A DNA stretch of 64,000 nucleotides. It comes from Nocardioides lijunqiniae. GTDB taxonomy: Bacteria > Actinomycetota > Actinomycetes > Propionibacteriales > Nocardioidaceae. Under the pieces are notes generated by a model. That model saw nothing but the letters and a program-made list of their open reading frames with translations. It was not told the DNA's origin and searched no databases. Positions 11,367-20,211 of this stretch are shown piece after piece. The DNA lies in contig NZ_JACJGM010000025.1 of assembly GCF_015024225.1 (NCBI RefSeq), positions 1-64,000 of the forward strand, written 5' to 3'. A program made the translations under genes and the position numbers. Numbering within the stretch: position 1 is the first letter of the stretch; every line of letters starts with the position of its first letter.

Positions 11367-12815
11367 ATGACCACGCTGGACCGCGACGCGTTCTACATCG
11401 ACGGCGGCTGGGCCGCCCCCACAGGCGACGGTCGGCTCGAGGTCGTCTCGCCCCACACCGAGCAGGTCGTCGCGACGGTGCCCGAGGGCAGCATCGGCGA
11501 CATCGACGCCGCGGTGTCGGCCGCCCGTCGCGCCTTCGACGAGGGCCCGTGGCCGCGGATGACGCCGGCCGAGCGGATCGCGGTGCTCGAGGCGTTCTCC
11601 GGCCTGTACGCCGCCAGGCTGGCCGAGATGGCCGAGCTGATCACGATCGAGATGGGCTCGCCCACGTCGTTCTCCAACCTCGCGCAGTCGCCCGCGCCGT
11701 GGATGCAGATCGAGGCGTTCCTGGCGATCGCGCGCGAGTTCCCGTGGGAGGAGACCCGCCCCGGGGCCCTGGGCATGCCGGTGATGGTCCGCCACGAGCC
11801 GGTCGGCGTGGTCGCGGCGATCCCGCCGTGGAACGTCCCCCAGTTCACGATCATGTCGAAGGTCGTCCCGGCGCTGCTCGCCGGCTGCACGGTCGTGGTG
11901 AAGCCCGCGCCCGAGACGCCGCTGGACACCTACCTGATGGCCGAGCTGCTCCAGGAGGCCGGCGTGCCGGCCGGCGTGGTCAACATCGTCACCGCCGGTC
12001 GCGAGGTCGGCGAGCACCTCGTCGCCCACCCGGGCATCGACAAGGTCGCCTTCACCGGCTCGACCGCCGCCGGGCGTCGCATCGGCGCCATCTGCGGCGA
12101 GCAGCTCAAGCGGGTGAGCCTCGAGCTCGGCGGCAAGTCGGCCGCGATCGTCCTCGACGACGCCGACCTGGCCAAGACGATCGAGGGCCTGAAGTTCACC
12201 GCGCTCATGAACTCCGGACAGGCCTGTGTGGCGCAGACCCGGATCCTCGCCAGCCGTGCCAACTACGCCACCGTCGTCGACGCCCTTGCCGAGGCCGTGG
12301 ACGGCATGCAGGTCGGCGACCCCGCCGACCCCGCCACCGAGATCGGCCCGATGGTCGCCCAGCGCCAGCAGGAGCGGGTGCAGAAGTACATCGCCCTCGG
12401 TCAGGAGGAGGGCGCCCGCCTCGTCGCCGGCGGCAGCGGCATGCCCGACGGCCTCGACCACGGCTGGTACGTCCGGCCCACGGTCTTCGCCGACGTCGAC
12501 AACTCGATGCGCATCGCCCAGGAGGAGATCTTCGGTCCGGTGCTGTCGGTGATCCCCTACGACGACGTGGACGACGCCGTGCGCATCGCCAACGAGTCCG
12601 ACTACGGGCTGGCCGGTACCGTGTGGACCTCCGACCAGGCCGCCGGGCTGGACGTCGCCCGCCGGGTGCGCGCCGGCACCTACGGCGTCAACACCTACAC
12701 GATGGACTTCGCCGCGCCCTTCGGCGGCTTCAAGGCCTCGGGCCTCGGACGCGAGTTCGGACCCGAGGGCCTGGCCCAGTACACCGAGCTGAAGTCGGTC
12801 TACCTCGAGTCCTGA
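11367..12815 (+). CDS. NAD(P)-dependent aldehyde dehydrogenase
   Basis: This enzyme oxidises an aldehyde to the carboxylate. The 482 residues carry the full ALDH architecture: the general base Glu in LELGGKS (about residue 253), the nucleophile Cys287 in NSGQACVAQ, and the cofactor-loop FTGSTAAGR near 230. The ATG at 11367 follows gaggag. It is the last gene of the operon with the phosphotransferase and the lipocalin-like gene. The substrate is unknown, but the KstR-like operator suggests an aldehyde from side-chain or ring catabolism of a hydrophobic compound. Confidence 0.9.
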   Translation: MTTLDRDAFYIDGGWAAPTGDGRLEVVSPHTEQVVATVPEGSIGDIDAAVSAARRAFDEGPWPRMTPAERIAVLEAFSGLYAARLAEMAELITIEMGSPTSFSNLAQSPAPWMQIEAFLAIAREFPWEETRPGALGMPVMVRHEPVGVVAAIPPWNVPQFTIMSKVVPALLAGCTVVVKPAPETPLDTYLMAELLQEAGVPAGVVNIVTAGREVGEHLVAHPGIDKVAFTGSTAAGRRIGAICGEQLKRVSLELGGKSAAIVLDDADLAKTIEGLKFTALMNSGQACVAQTRILASRANYATVVDALAEAVDGMQVGDPADPATEIGPMVAQRQQERVQKYIALGQEEGARLVAGGSGMPDGLDHGWYVRPTVFADVDNSMRIAQEEIFGPVLSVIPYDDVDDAVRIANESDYGLAGTVWTSDQAAGLDVARRVRAGTYGVNTYTMDFAAPFGGFKASGLGREFGPEGLAQYTELKSVYLES

Positions 12816-12821
12816 GCCGCC

Positions 12822-13355
12822 TCACAGCTCCTGGATCGCACCCGGGCGGGGGGCGGGGAGCAGCAGCCGGTCGCGCAGGTGCGACCTGCCACCCTCGCGC
12901 TCGAGGCTCGCCTCCGTCCTGGCGATGGTGCGCTCGCCGGGGTAGGCGTGCACGACGAAGAGCGCCAGCGACACCGCGGCGCCGACGACGTAGGTGAGGT
13001 AGGAGCCCTCGGACACGATGAAGGCGAGGGCGATGGAGGCGAGGGCGACCGACTCCGACAGGGCGGCGCGCAGCACGGTGCCGCTGCTCATCGCGGCCGC
13101 GGACGTGCCGCCGGCGACGTCGGCGGGGGTGCCGGGGGCGATGGCGGGCGTGCGGTAGCCGACCAGCGTGATCAGGACGTGCAGGGCGACGCCGGCCGCC
13201 GCGATGGCGGCCAGGACCCACGGCTGCGGGGCGTCGAGGAGACCCTCGCCGGGCTGGGGGTCCGAGCCCGGGGCGAGGACGAAGGAGAGGGCCAGCGCCA
13301 TGAGGAGCAGGAACGTCATCATCGCGCCGACGGTCAGTCGCAGGGAGGTCAGCAT
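12822..13355 (-). CDS. Four-helix membrane protein of unknown function
   Basis: The 177-residue product has four hydrophobic segments at roughly 3-28, 47-70, 95-120 and 122-143, then a basic cytoplasmic tail. No family is recognised. The ATG at 13355 is preceded by TAGGTT at 7 bp and by no convincing ribosome binding site, which predicts a leaderless transcript. It is convergent with the aldehyde dehydrogenase, whose stop is only 6 bp away, and divergent from the gabD2-type gene. Confidence 0.8.
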   Translation of the reverse strand: MLTSLRLTVGAMMTFLLLMALALSFVLAPGSDPQPGEGLLDAPQPWVLAAIAAAGVALHVLITLVGYRTPAIAPGTPADVAGGTSAAAMSSGTVLRAALSESVALASIALAFIVSEGSYLTYVVGAAVSLALFVVHAYPGERTIARTEASLEREGGRSHLRDRLLLPAPRPGAIQEL

Positions 13356-13362
13356 GGCCGAG

Positions 13363-13368
13363 AACCTA
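13363..13368 (-). promoter_or_regulatory. -10 hexamer TAGGTT, leaderless start
   Basis: TAGGTT on the minus strand is separated by 7 bp from the ATG of the four-helix membrane protein. Transcription would start at or within a base or two of the A of the start codon. Confidence 0.55.
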
Positions 13369-13393
13369 CCCAGGAGGGCTCGGGCCACACCCG

Positions 13394-13455
13394 TACCAGA
13401 CGGTCGTTGACATCCAGTGCCGTTGTGTAAAGGCCCACAATCATTACCAGACAGT
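13394..13455. promoter_or_regulatory. Direct repeat TACCAGACNGT in a divergent promoter region
   Basis: TACCAGACGGT (13394-13404) and TACCAGACAGT (13445-13455) are direct repeats 51 bp apart in the gap between two divergent genes. A TTGACA lies between them at 13407-13412. The second copy lies directly upstream of the expected -35 region for the gene starting at 13491. This is a candidate operator pair for an unknown regulator. Confidence 0.5.
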
Positions 13456-13478
13456 AGGCAGGAGAGACGCCGCTCACA

Positions 13479-13484
13479 TACTCT
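13479..13484 (+). promoter_or_regulatory. -10 hexamer TACTCT, leaderless start
   Basis: TACTCT is followed by 6 bp and then the ATG at 13491. No ribosome binding site fits this ATG, so a leaderless mRNA is predicted. Confidence 0.6.
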
Positions 13485-13490
13485 CGGTAC

Positions 13491-15119
13491 ATGAGCGCCT
13501 CTGACCCCACTCCTGCCGGCGGGGCCAACCCGCTCGCCGAGGGACCCGCGGACCCCGAGCACGACCCGACCGCCGCCTACGCCCTCGAGCGGGGGTACGT
13601 CGAGTCGCTCACGGCCCGCCTCGTGGCCACGTCGGGGGAGACCGTCCAGGTGTTCTCCCCGCTCAACGGCGCGCCCCTGGCCCACGTGCCGCAGTCGTCG
13701 GAGACCGACGTCGCCGAGGCGTTCGCCCGGGCGCGACGGGCCCAGGCCGCCTGGGCCCAGACCTCCCTCGACCACCGCGCCGCGATGCTGCTGCGCCTGC
13801 ACGACCTCGTCCTGGACCGTCAGGAGGAGATCATCGACCTGATCGTGTGGGAGTCGGGCAAGGCCCGCAAGCACGCGTTCGACGAGCCCCTCCACATCGC
13901 GCTGACCGCGCGCTACTACGGGCGCACCGCCCACCAGCACCTCGACACCAAGCGCAAGCTGGGCATCGTCCCCGGCCTGACCCGGGTCGAGGTCAACCAG
14001 GTGCCCAAGGGCGTCGTCGGGATCATCTCGCCCTGGAACTACCCGTTCACGATGGCGCTGTGCGACGGCCTGCCCGCGCTCCTGGCCGGCAACGCCGTGG
14101 TGGCCAAGCCCGACGCCCAGACCATGCTGTCCGCGCTGCTCGCCGCGCAGCTGCTCGAGGAGGCCGGCTTCCCCAAGGACCTGTGGCAGGTCGTCGCAGG
14201 GGCCGGCTCGGAGGTCGGCCCGCAGATCATCGGCCGCGCCGACTACATCTGCTTCACCGGCTCCACCGCCACCGGCAAGCTCGTGGCGCGGGGCTGCGCG
14301 GACCGTCTGATCGGCGCCTCCCTCGAGCTGGGCGGCAAGAACCCGCTCCTCGTGCTTCGCGACGCCGACCTCGAGAAGGCGGCCGAGGGCGCGGTGCGCG
14401 CCAGCTTCTCCAACGCCGGTCAGCTGTGCGTCTCGATGGAGCGGCTCTTCGTCGCCGACCAGGTCTACGACCGGTTCGTGGAACGCTTCGTCGCCCGCAC
14501 CGAGGCGATGACCCTGGGCGCCACGCTCGACTGGGGCAACGACATGGGCTCGCTCATCTCCGAGGCCCAGCTGCGCACCGTGACCGCCCACGTGGACGAC
14601 GCGGTGGCCAAGGGTGCCCGGGTGCTGGCCGGTGGCCGCGCCCGCCCGGACCTGGGGCCGTACTTCTACGAGCCCACGATCCTCGAGGGCGTCACGCCCG
14701 ACATGACCTGCTTCGGCAACGAGACCTTCGGCCCGGTCGTCTCGCTCTACCGCTTCCACGACGAGGCCGACGCGGTCTCGCGTGCCAACGAGGGCGACTA
14801 CGGCCTCAACGGCTCGATCTACAGCCAGGACGGCGCCCGGGCCCGCGCGATCGCCCGCCACGTGAAGTGCGGGACGGTCAACATCAACGAGGCGTTCGGG
14901 GCGACGTTCGCCAGCGTCGACTCGCCGATGGGCGGGATGCGGCAGTCCGGCCAGGGTCGGCGCCAGGGCAGCGAGGGGGTCCTGCGCTACACCGAGTCGC
15001 AGTCGGTGGCGACCCAGCGGCTGATCCGCTTCGCCCCGATGCTGGGCATGTCCGACGAGACCTACGGCAAGGTCATGACGGCCAACCTGCGCCTGATGAA
15101 GAAGCTCGGTCGGGCATGA
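13491..15119 (+). CDS. gabD2: Succinate-semialdehyde dehydrogenase, GabD2 type
   Basis: This aldehyde dehydrogenase is most similar in pattern to mycobacterial GabD2, which oxidises succinic semialdehyde to succinate with NADP. The 542 residues include the general base in SLELGGKNP, the nucleophile Cys313 in SNAGQLCVS, the cofactor motif FTGSTATGK, and the C-terminal MGGMRQSGQGRRQG stretch typical of this clade. The N-terminus has about 35 extra polar residues compared with mycobacterial homologs. Its stop overlaps the GMC oxidase start (ATGA), so the two proteins are co-translated. Other aldehydes remain possible as the true substrate given that partner. Confidence 0.85.
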   Translation: MSASDPTPAGGANPLAEGPADPEHDPTAAYALERGYVESLTARLVATSGETVQVFSPLNGAPLAHVPQSSETDVAEAFARARRAQAAWAQTSLDHRAAMLLRLHDLVLDRQEEIIDLIVWESGKARKHAFDEPLHIALTARYYGRTAHQHLDTKRKLGIVPGLTRVEVNQVPKGVVGIISPWNYPFTMALCDGLPALLAGNAVVAKPDAQTMLSALLAAQLLEEAGFPKDLWQVVAGAGSEVGPQIIGRADYICFTGSTATGKLVARGCADRLIGASLELGGKNPLLVLRDADLEKAAEGAVRASFSNAGQLCVSMERLFVADQVYDRFVERFVARTEAMTLGATLDWGNDMGSLISEAQLRTVTAHVDDAVAKGARVLAGGRARPDLGPYFYEPTILEGVTPDMTCFGNETFGPVVSLYRFHDEADAVSRANEGDYGLNGSIYSQDGARARAIARHVKCGTVNINEAFGATFASVDSPMGGMRQSGQGRRQGSEGVLRYTESQSVATQRLIRFAPMLGMSDETYGKVMTANLRLMKKLGRA

Positions 15120-16840
15120 CCGACCAGGGCTACGACTACGACGTCCTGGTCATCGGCTCCGGCTTCGGCGGCTCGGTGGCCGCGCTGCGATTGACCGAGA
15201 AGGGCTACAAGGTCGGCGTCATCGAGGCCGGCCCCCGCTTCGCGGACGAGGACTTCTCCTCGGGCACGCTCGACGTCAAGAGCTACCTGTGGGCGCCCGC
15301 GCTGGGCATGTACGGCATCCAGCGCATCGACGCGCTGCGCGACACCCTGATCGTGGCCGGCGCCGGCGTCGGCGGCGGGTCGCTGGTCTACGCCAACACC
15401 CTCTACGAGCCGCTCCACCAGTTCTACGCCGACCCGCAGTGGGCCGGCATCACCGACTGGAAGGACGAGCTGGCGCCGTACTACGACCAGGCCAAGCGGA
15501 TGCTGGGCGTCGTCGACAACCCGGTCCACACCCCGGCCGACGAGGTGATGAAGCAGGTCGCCGGCGACATGGGCGTCGCCGACACCTTCCACCCGACCCC
15601 GGTGGGCGTGTTCTTCGGCGGGCCCGGCCAGGAGCCCGGCTCGGCCGTGCCCGACCCGTTCTTCGGGGGAGAGGGCCCCACGCGGAACGCCTGCCTCAAC
15701 TGCGGCGAGTGCATGTCCGGGTGTCGCCACAACGCCAAGAACACCCTGGTCAAGAACTACCTCTACCTCGCCGAGAAGCGGGGCGCCAAGGTCCTGCCGC
15801 TGACCACCGTCACCCGGCTGCGGCCGCGCGACGGCGGGGGCTACGACGTCTCGGTCAAGTACACCAAGGCCCGCCGTGCCACCGCCCGCACGACCCGCAC
15901 CCTCACCGCCGAGCACGTCGTGCTCGCCGCGGCCTCGCTGGGCACCCAGAAGCTGCTGCACCGGATGAAGGACGAGGGCCACCTGCCCGAGCTCTCCGAC
16001 CGGCTCGGCTACCTCTCCCGCACGAACTCCGAGTCGGTGCTCGGGGCCATCGCGCCCAAGGGGCACACCACCGACTACACCCACGGCGTCGCCATCACCT
16101 CGAGCTTCCACCCCGACGAGCACACGCACGTGGAGCCGGTCCGCTACGGCAAGGGCTTCAACACCATGGCCCTGATGCAGACCGTCCTCACCGACGGCGA
16201 CGCGCCCGGCCCGCGCTGGCGCACCTGGCTCAAGGAGCTGTGGGTGCAGAAGGCCAAGGTCCGTCAGTTCTACGACTTCAAGCACTGGTCCGAGCGCACC
16301 GTCATCGCGCTGGTCATGCAGAGCCTCGACAACTCGATCACGACCTACGGCAAGCGCAACCGGCTCACCGGTCACTGGCGCATGACGTCGCGCCAGGGCC
16401 ACGGTGCCCCCAACCCGACCTGGATCCCGGTCGCCAACGAGGCCGTGCGCCGCATCGCCGGCGTCCTCGGCGGCACGCCCGGCGGCAACATCGGCGAGCC
16501 CTTCAACATGCCGCTCACGGCCCACTTCATCGGCGGCTGCGCGATCGGCACCAGCCCCGACAACGGCGTGGTCGACCCCTACCAGCGCGTCTTCAACTAT
16601 CCCGGCCTGCACGTCGCCGACGGTTCCGCGATCTCGGCCAACCTCGGGGTCAACCCCTCGCTCACCATCACCGCGCAGGCCGAGCGCGCCATGGCGCTGT
16701 GGCCCAACAAGGGCGAGGCCGACCCACGCCCCGAGCTCGGCAGCGAGTACGAGCGGCTGGCGCCGGTGCCGCCGGTCTCGCCCGCCGTCCCCCCGAGTGC
16801 GCCGGGTGCCCTGCGACTCCCGATCGTGCAGGTGACCTGA
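15116..16840 (+). CDS. GMC-family flavin oxidoreductase, cholesterol oxidase-like (ChoD type)
   Basis: This FAD-dependent alcohol oxidase or dehydrogenase has 574 residues. The FAD motif VIGSGFGGS is near residue 11, the second GMC stretch AGAGVGGGSLVYANTL near 80, and the C-terminal active-site region ends in HVADGSAISANLGVNPSLTITA. A Cys cluster CLNCGECMSGC (Cys193, 196, 199, 203) sits mid-protein with ferredoxin-like CxxCxxCxxxC spacing. The family name reflects similarity to mycobacterial ChoD, whose steroid oxidase activity is itself debated, so the substrate is open. It overlaps gabD2 by 4 bp. Being between guaB3 and guaA echoes the mycobacterial order. Confidence 0.85.
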   Translation: MTDQGYDYDVLVIGSGFGGSVAALRLTEKGYKVGVIEAGPRFADEDFSSGTLDVKSYLWAPALGMYGIQRIDALRDTLIVAGAGVGGGSLVYANTLYEPLHQFYADPQWAGITDWKDELAPYYDQAKRMLGVVDNPVHTPADEVMKQVAGDMGVADTFHPTPVGVFFGGPGQEPGSAVPDPFFGGEGPTRNACLNCGECMSGCRHNAKNTLVKNYLYLAEKRGAKVLPLTTVTRLRPRDGGGYDVSVKYTKARRATARTTRTLTAEHVVLAAASLGTQKLLHRMKDEGHLPELSDRLGYLSRTNSESVLGAIAPKGHTTDYTHGVAITSSFHPDEHTHVEPVRYGKGFNTMALMQTVLTDGDAPGPRWRTWLKELWVQKAKVRQFYDFKHWSERTVIALVMQSLDNSITTYGKRNRLTGHWRMTSRQGHGAPNPTWIPVANEAVRRIAGVLGGTPGGNIGEPFNMPLTAHFIGGCAIGTSPDNGVVDPYQRVFNYPGLHVADGSAISANLGVNPSLTITAQAERAMALWPNKGEADPRPELGSEYERLAPVPPVSPAVPPSAPGALRLPIVQVT

Positions 16841-16903
16841 CGCGCGAGCCCCGCGCAGACCCGGCGCCGGCCCCGTAACCGCGCTCCCGGGCCCTCGTTG
16901 GAG

Positions 16904-16950
16904 CAGTGGAACCGCGCCGCGGTGCTCCCTGGCGCCGGGCGGTTCCGCTG
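16904..16950 (+). terminator. Imperfect 12-bp hairpin after the GMC oxidase
   Basis: Positions 16904-16915 pair with 16939-16950 (core ggaaccgc/gcggttcc) with one G-T pair and a 23-nt GC-rich loop. It lies 64 bp after the stop. The rest of the 240-bp gap up to the PadR gene (16841-17080) shows only its promoter at the far end. Confidence 0.5.
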
Positions 16951-17067
16951 GTCCAGGCACTGCTGCTCTCAGTGACGTGGACGTCCAGGGCCCGGCCACC
17001 TCCCTCCCCGGCCGGGCTCTGGTGTGCCCTGGCGACGGCGCCTCTTCCGCTAACTGGTGATGCAAGG

Positions 17068-17073
17068 TAGCGT
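17068..17073 (+). promoter_or_regulatory. -10 hexamer TAGCGT, leaderless start of the padR gene
   Basis: TAGCGT is followed by 7 bp and the ATG at 17081. No ribosome binding site is evident. Confidence 0.5.
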
Positions 17074-17080
17074 GCGTCGC

Positions 17081-17452
17081 ATGACGTCGAATCCGGCACC
17101 TGCGGCTCGCGAGTCCCGCCTGATGCACGGAGTGCTGGAGATGTGCGTCCTCGCCGTGCTGGACGAGTCCCCGATGCACGCCTACGGGATCGTGCAGCGC
17201 CTGCGCGACCACGGGTTCTCCCACGCCAGCTACGGCAGCATCTACCCGCTGGTCACCCGGCTCCGCAAGAGCGGCCAGCTCGACCAGCGGCTGGAGCCGG
17301 GCAGCGGCGGGCCCGCGCGCAACGTCCTGGCGATCAACGCCGAGGGGCGGGCCGCCCTGGCGACGTGGATGGACCAGTGGGAGCAGACGACCGAGGTCGT
17401 CGGCGCCGTCGTGGCGTCGCGACGGGACCAGGGAGTGGTGAGCGGGACATGA
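17081..17452 (+). CDS. PadR-family transcriptional regulator
   Basis: This 123-residue protein has a PadR winged helix (about residues 14-90, with ESPMHAYGIVQRL and the wing region SYGSIYPLVTRLRKSGQL) and a short C-terminal helix for dimerisation. PadR regulators usually repress adjacent genes and respond to small hydrophobic ligands or stress. ATG 17081 is chosen from the -10 spacing; an in-frame ATG at 17060 lies upstream of that hexamer. Its stop overlaps the next gene (ATGA), a typical PadR-membrane partner pair. Confidence 0.9.
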   Translation: MTSNPAPAARESRLMHGVLEMCVLAVLDESPMHAYGIVQRLRDHGFSHASYGSIYPLVTRLRKSGQLDQRLEPGSGGPARNVLAINAEGRAALATWMDQWEQTTEVVGAVVASRRDQGVVSGT

Positions 17453-18159
17453 TGACGAACGACCGGGTGCTGGACCCCAGGCTCACGGCCTGGGTGGACG
17501 TCGTGGACTACTACTGGCAGCGCGCGGCGGTCCCGCGGGCCGACCGCGACCGCCTGCGGGCCGCCCTCGAGCGCGACCTCGCCTCGTCGGTGGCCGAGGG
17601 CGCCACGGTCGAGGAGCTCGTCGCGGTGGACCCCGCCGACTTCGCGTCCGAGGTCGCCGACGCCGACGGCGTCGAGCCGCGCGAGCTGCTCCTGCCGGAC
17701 CCGCCCCTGACCGACGCCGGCCTCCTGGGCACCGTCCTCGTCGGCGCGGCCGTCGGTGCGGCCCTCTCGCTGGCGACCGTGTACCCGATCGGCGTCGACC
17801 TGATGGACCAGACCTCGGCGACCTACGCGCAGCAGGGCCTGGTCGCGCTGGGGCTGCACTGCCTGGCCGCGGCCGTCTGCCTCACCGCGGCGCTGTCGGC
17901 GGTGTGGTGGCGCTACCGCTTCCGTGCCCAAGCGGGACGGATCGTGCTCCTGACGGGAGTCCTGCTGGTGGCCGGCGGACTGCTCAGCATCGCCCCGGCG
18001 ATGCTCCTCGCCAGCGCCACCGGCTACAGCAGCGCCGCCGCCGTGGTCCTCGCGGAGATCGGCATCGTGGTCGGCCTCTGCTCCGCCGGCGTGCTCGCCG
18101 CGCGACGCCTGGTCTCGGGGTCCCAGCCACCGCGCGAGGGCGGGCTCCCTGCTCGATAG
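17449..18159 (+). CDS. PadR-linked membrane protein (DUF1700/HAAS-like)
   Basis: The 236-residue product begins with a soluble helical region (1-85) resembling the HAAS/DUF1700 domains found beside PadR regulators. Four hydrophobic segments follow (about 92-112, 127-150, 160-185, 192-215). The pairing implies that the membrane protein senses a signal or is the regulated target. The start at 17449 overlaps the PadR stop by 4 bp; a second ATG follows directly at 17452. The TAG stop (18157-18159) doubles as the first three bases of the guaA -10 hexamer. Confidence 0.8.
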   Translation: MMTNDRVLDPRLTAWVDVVDYYWQRAAVPRADRDRLRAALERDLASSVAEGATVEELVAVDPADFASEVADADGVEPRELLLPDPPLTDAGLLGTVLVGAAVGAALSLATVYPIGVDLMDQTSATYAQQGLVALGLHCLAAAVCLTAALSAVWWRYRFRAQAGRIVLLTGVLLVAGGLLSIAPAMLLASATGYSSAAAVVLAEIGIVVGLCSAGVLAARRLVSGSQPPREGGLPAR

Positions 18160-18162
18160 GCT
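18157..18162 (+). promoter_or_regulatory. -10 hexamer TAGGCT of guaA, overlapping an upstream stop codon
   Basis: TAGGCT is followed by gcggtc and the ATG of guaA at 18169, the clearest leaderless arrangement in the window. The TAG at 18157-18159 is also the stop codon of the preceding membrane protein gene. Confidence 0.65.
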
Positions 18163-18168
18163 GCGGTC

Positions 18169-19752
18169 ATGACGCAGCCCGCGGAGCACGATCTGGTCCT
18201 GGTGGTCGACTTCGGGGCGCAGTACGCGCAGCTGATCGCACGGCGCGTGCGCGAGGCGCGGGTCTACTCCGAGATCGTGCCGCACCACATGCCGGTCTCC
18301 GAGATGCTGGCGCGCAAGCCCAAGGCGATCATCCTGTCCGGCGGCCCCGCGTCGGTCTACACGCCGGGCGCGCCGCAGCTCGACCCCGAGCTCGTCGACG
18401 GCCGGGTGCCGGTCTTCGGGATCTGCTACGGCTTCATGGCGATGGCGCAGGCGCTCGGGGGCACGGTGTCGCACACCGGCCAGCGCGAGTACGGCCGCAC
18501 CGAGGTCGAGGTGCTCGAGGCCGGCACCCTGCTGGCCGCCGTGCCGCCGACCCTGACGTCCTGGATGTCTCACGGCGACGAGGTCGTCGCGGCGCCGGAG
18601 GGGTTCACCGTCAACGCCCGCTCGGCGCGCGCGACCGTGGCGGCGTTCGAGCACGTCGAGCGCCAGCTCGCCGGCGTGCAGTGGCACCCCGAGGTCATGC
18701 ACAGCGAGCACGGCCAGGCCGTGCTGGAGCACTTCCTGCTCGACATCGCCGGCTGCCGGCCGACGTGGACGATGGTCAACATCGTCGAGGAGCAGATCGA
18801 GACGATCCGCGCCCAGATCGGCGACCGGGGCCAGGCCATCTGCGGCCTCTCCGGCGGCGTCGACTCCGCGGTGGCCGCCGCGATCGTGCAGCGCGCCATC
18901 GGTGACCGGCTCACCTGCGTCTACGTCGACCACGGGCTGATGCGCAAGGGCGAGACGGAGCAGGTCGAGCGCGACTTCGTGGCCGCCACCGGAGTGGACC
19001 TCAAGGTCGTCGACGCCGAGAAGCAGTTCCTCGACGCACTGGCCGGCGTCACCGACCCCGAGGACAAGCGCAAGGTCATCGGACGTGAGTTCATCCGGGT
19101 CTTCGAGGCCGCCGAGGCCGAGATCCTCTCCGACGCGGTGTCCGGCGACGACGGCGACAAGGTCGCCTTCCTGGTGCAGGGCACCCTCTACCCCGACGTC
19201 GTGGAGTCCGGCGGGGGAGCGGGCGCGTCCAACATCAAGTCCCACCACAACGTCGGCGGACTCCCCGACGACCTGGAGTTCGAGCTCGTCGAGCCGCTGA
19301 GGACGCTGTTCAAGGACGAGGTCCGGCTCATGGGCGAGCAGCTGGGGCTGCCCGCCGAGATCGTGCACCGCCAGCCCTTCCCGGGCCCCGGCCTCGGCAT
19401 CCGCATCATCGGCGAGGTGACCCGCGAGCGTCTCGACCTGCTCCGCGAGGCCGACGCCATCGCGCGCGAGGAGCTCACCCGCGCCGGCCTGGACCGCGAC
19501 ATCTGGCAGATGCCGGTCGTGCTGCTCGCCGACGTGCGCTCCGTCGGCGTCCAGGGCGACGGCCGCACCTACGGCCACCCGGTCGTGCTGCGGCCCGTCA
19601 CGTCCGAGGACGCCATGACCGCCGACTGGGCCCGGCTGCCCTACGACGTCATGGAGCGCATCTCGACGCGCATCACCAACGAGGTGGCCGAGATCAACCG
19701 GGTGACCGTCGACATCACCTCCAAGCCCCCCGGCACCATCGAGTGGGAGTGA
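18169..19752 (+). CDS. guaA: GMP synthase (glutamine-hydrolysing)
   Basis: This enzyme converts XMP to GMP with glutamine and ATP. The 527 residues hold a class I glutamine amidotransferase domain (1-200; nucleophile Cys in [11 protein letters not shown] near residue 86, His and Glu in VQWHPEV near 170), the ATP pyrophosphatase P-loop [11 protein letters not shown] near 227, and the C-terminal dimerisation domain ending in the characteristic KPPGTIEWE. It works downstream of guaB in the same region. Transcription appears independent and leaderless. Confidence 0.97.
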   Translation: MTQPAEHDLVLVVDFGAQYAQLIARRVREARVYSEIVPHHMPVSEMLARKPKAIILSGGPASVYTPGAPQLDPELVDGRVPVFGICYGFMAMAQALGGTVSHTGQREYGRTEVEVLEAGTLLAAVPPTLTSWMSHGDEVVAAPEGFTVNARSARATVAAFEHVERQLAGVQWHPEVMHSEHGQAVLEHFLLDIAGCRPTWTMVNIVEEQIETIRAQIGDRGQAICGLSGGVDSAVAAAIVQRAIGDRLTCVYVDHGLMRKGETEQVERDFVAATGVDLKVVDAEKQFLDALAGVTDPEDKRKVIGREFIRVFEAAEAEILSDAVSGDDGDKVAFLVQGTLYPDVVESGGGAGASNIKSHHNVGGLPDDLEFELVEPLRTLFKDEVRLMGEQLGLPAEIVHRQPFPGPGLGIRIIGEVTRERLDLLREADAIAREELTRAGLDRDIWQMPVVLLADVRSVGVQGDGRTYGHPVVLRPVTSEDAMTADWARLPYDVMERISTRITNEVAEINRVTVDITSKPPGTIEWE

Positions 19753-19806
19753 CCGCGCGGAGGGTCTGACGCGTTTGCCGGGTCGAGGTCCGGGCACCGG
19801 ACCCCT

Positions 19807-20211
19807 ATGAGCCACGCACCCACCCCTCCGGCGTCCGAGGAGCCACTCGGCGCGCTGGTGCACCGCCTGTCCGAGCAGATCCCCGAGCTGGTCCGCAGCG
19901 AGCTGCGCCTCGCGCAGACCGAGCTCGCCGAGAAGGGCAAGCGCGCCGGCATCGGCGCCGGGATGTTCGGTGCGGCCGGGCTGCTGGCGCTCTTCGGTGC
20001 CGCGACCCTGGTCGCCACGGCCGTGCTCGCCCTCGACCTCGTCCTGCCCGCCTGGGCGGCCGCGCTCATCGTCGCCGCGGTGCTGCTCGCCGCGGCGGGC
20101 GTCGTCGCCCTGCGGGGCAAGAAGGAGATCCAGACCGCCACGCCGGCGGCGCCCGAGCGGGCGATCGCCGGCGTCAAGGAAGACGTCGCCGTCGTGAAGG
20201 GACAGCACTGA
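19807..20211 (+). CDS. Holin-like superfamily III membrane protein (PF07332 type)
   Basis: The 134-residue protein has an amphipathic N-terminal helix (18-48), two closely spaced membrane segments (about 52-75 and 82-102) and a charged tail. It matches the Phage_holin_3_6 family, which despite its name is mostly chromosomal in actinobacteria. It forms an overlapping pair with the next gene (stop TGA and start ATG share bases) and heads a set of small envelope proteins. A lytic role is unlikely because no phage genes are near. Confidence 0.8.
   Translation: MSHAPTPPASEEPLGALVHRLSEQIPELVRSELRLAQTELAEKGKRAGIGAGMFGAAGLLALFGAATLVATAVLALDLVLPAWAAALIVAAVLLAAAGVVALRGKKEIQTATPAAPERAIAGVKEDVAVVKGQH

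Noticed and set aside
13491..16840. Cholesterol catabolic cluster
   Set aside because: The GMC protein is ChoD-like, but no other steroid ring-degradation gene is adjacent and no KstR-like site precedes this operon.
19807..20211. Holin gene as evidence of a prophage
   Set aside because: No capsid, tail, integrase or lysin gene is near; the PF07332 family is mainly chromosomal in actinobacteria.
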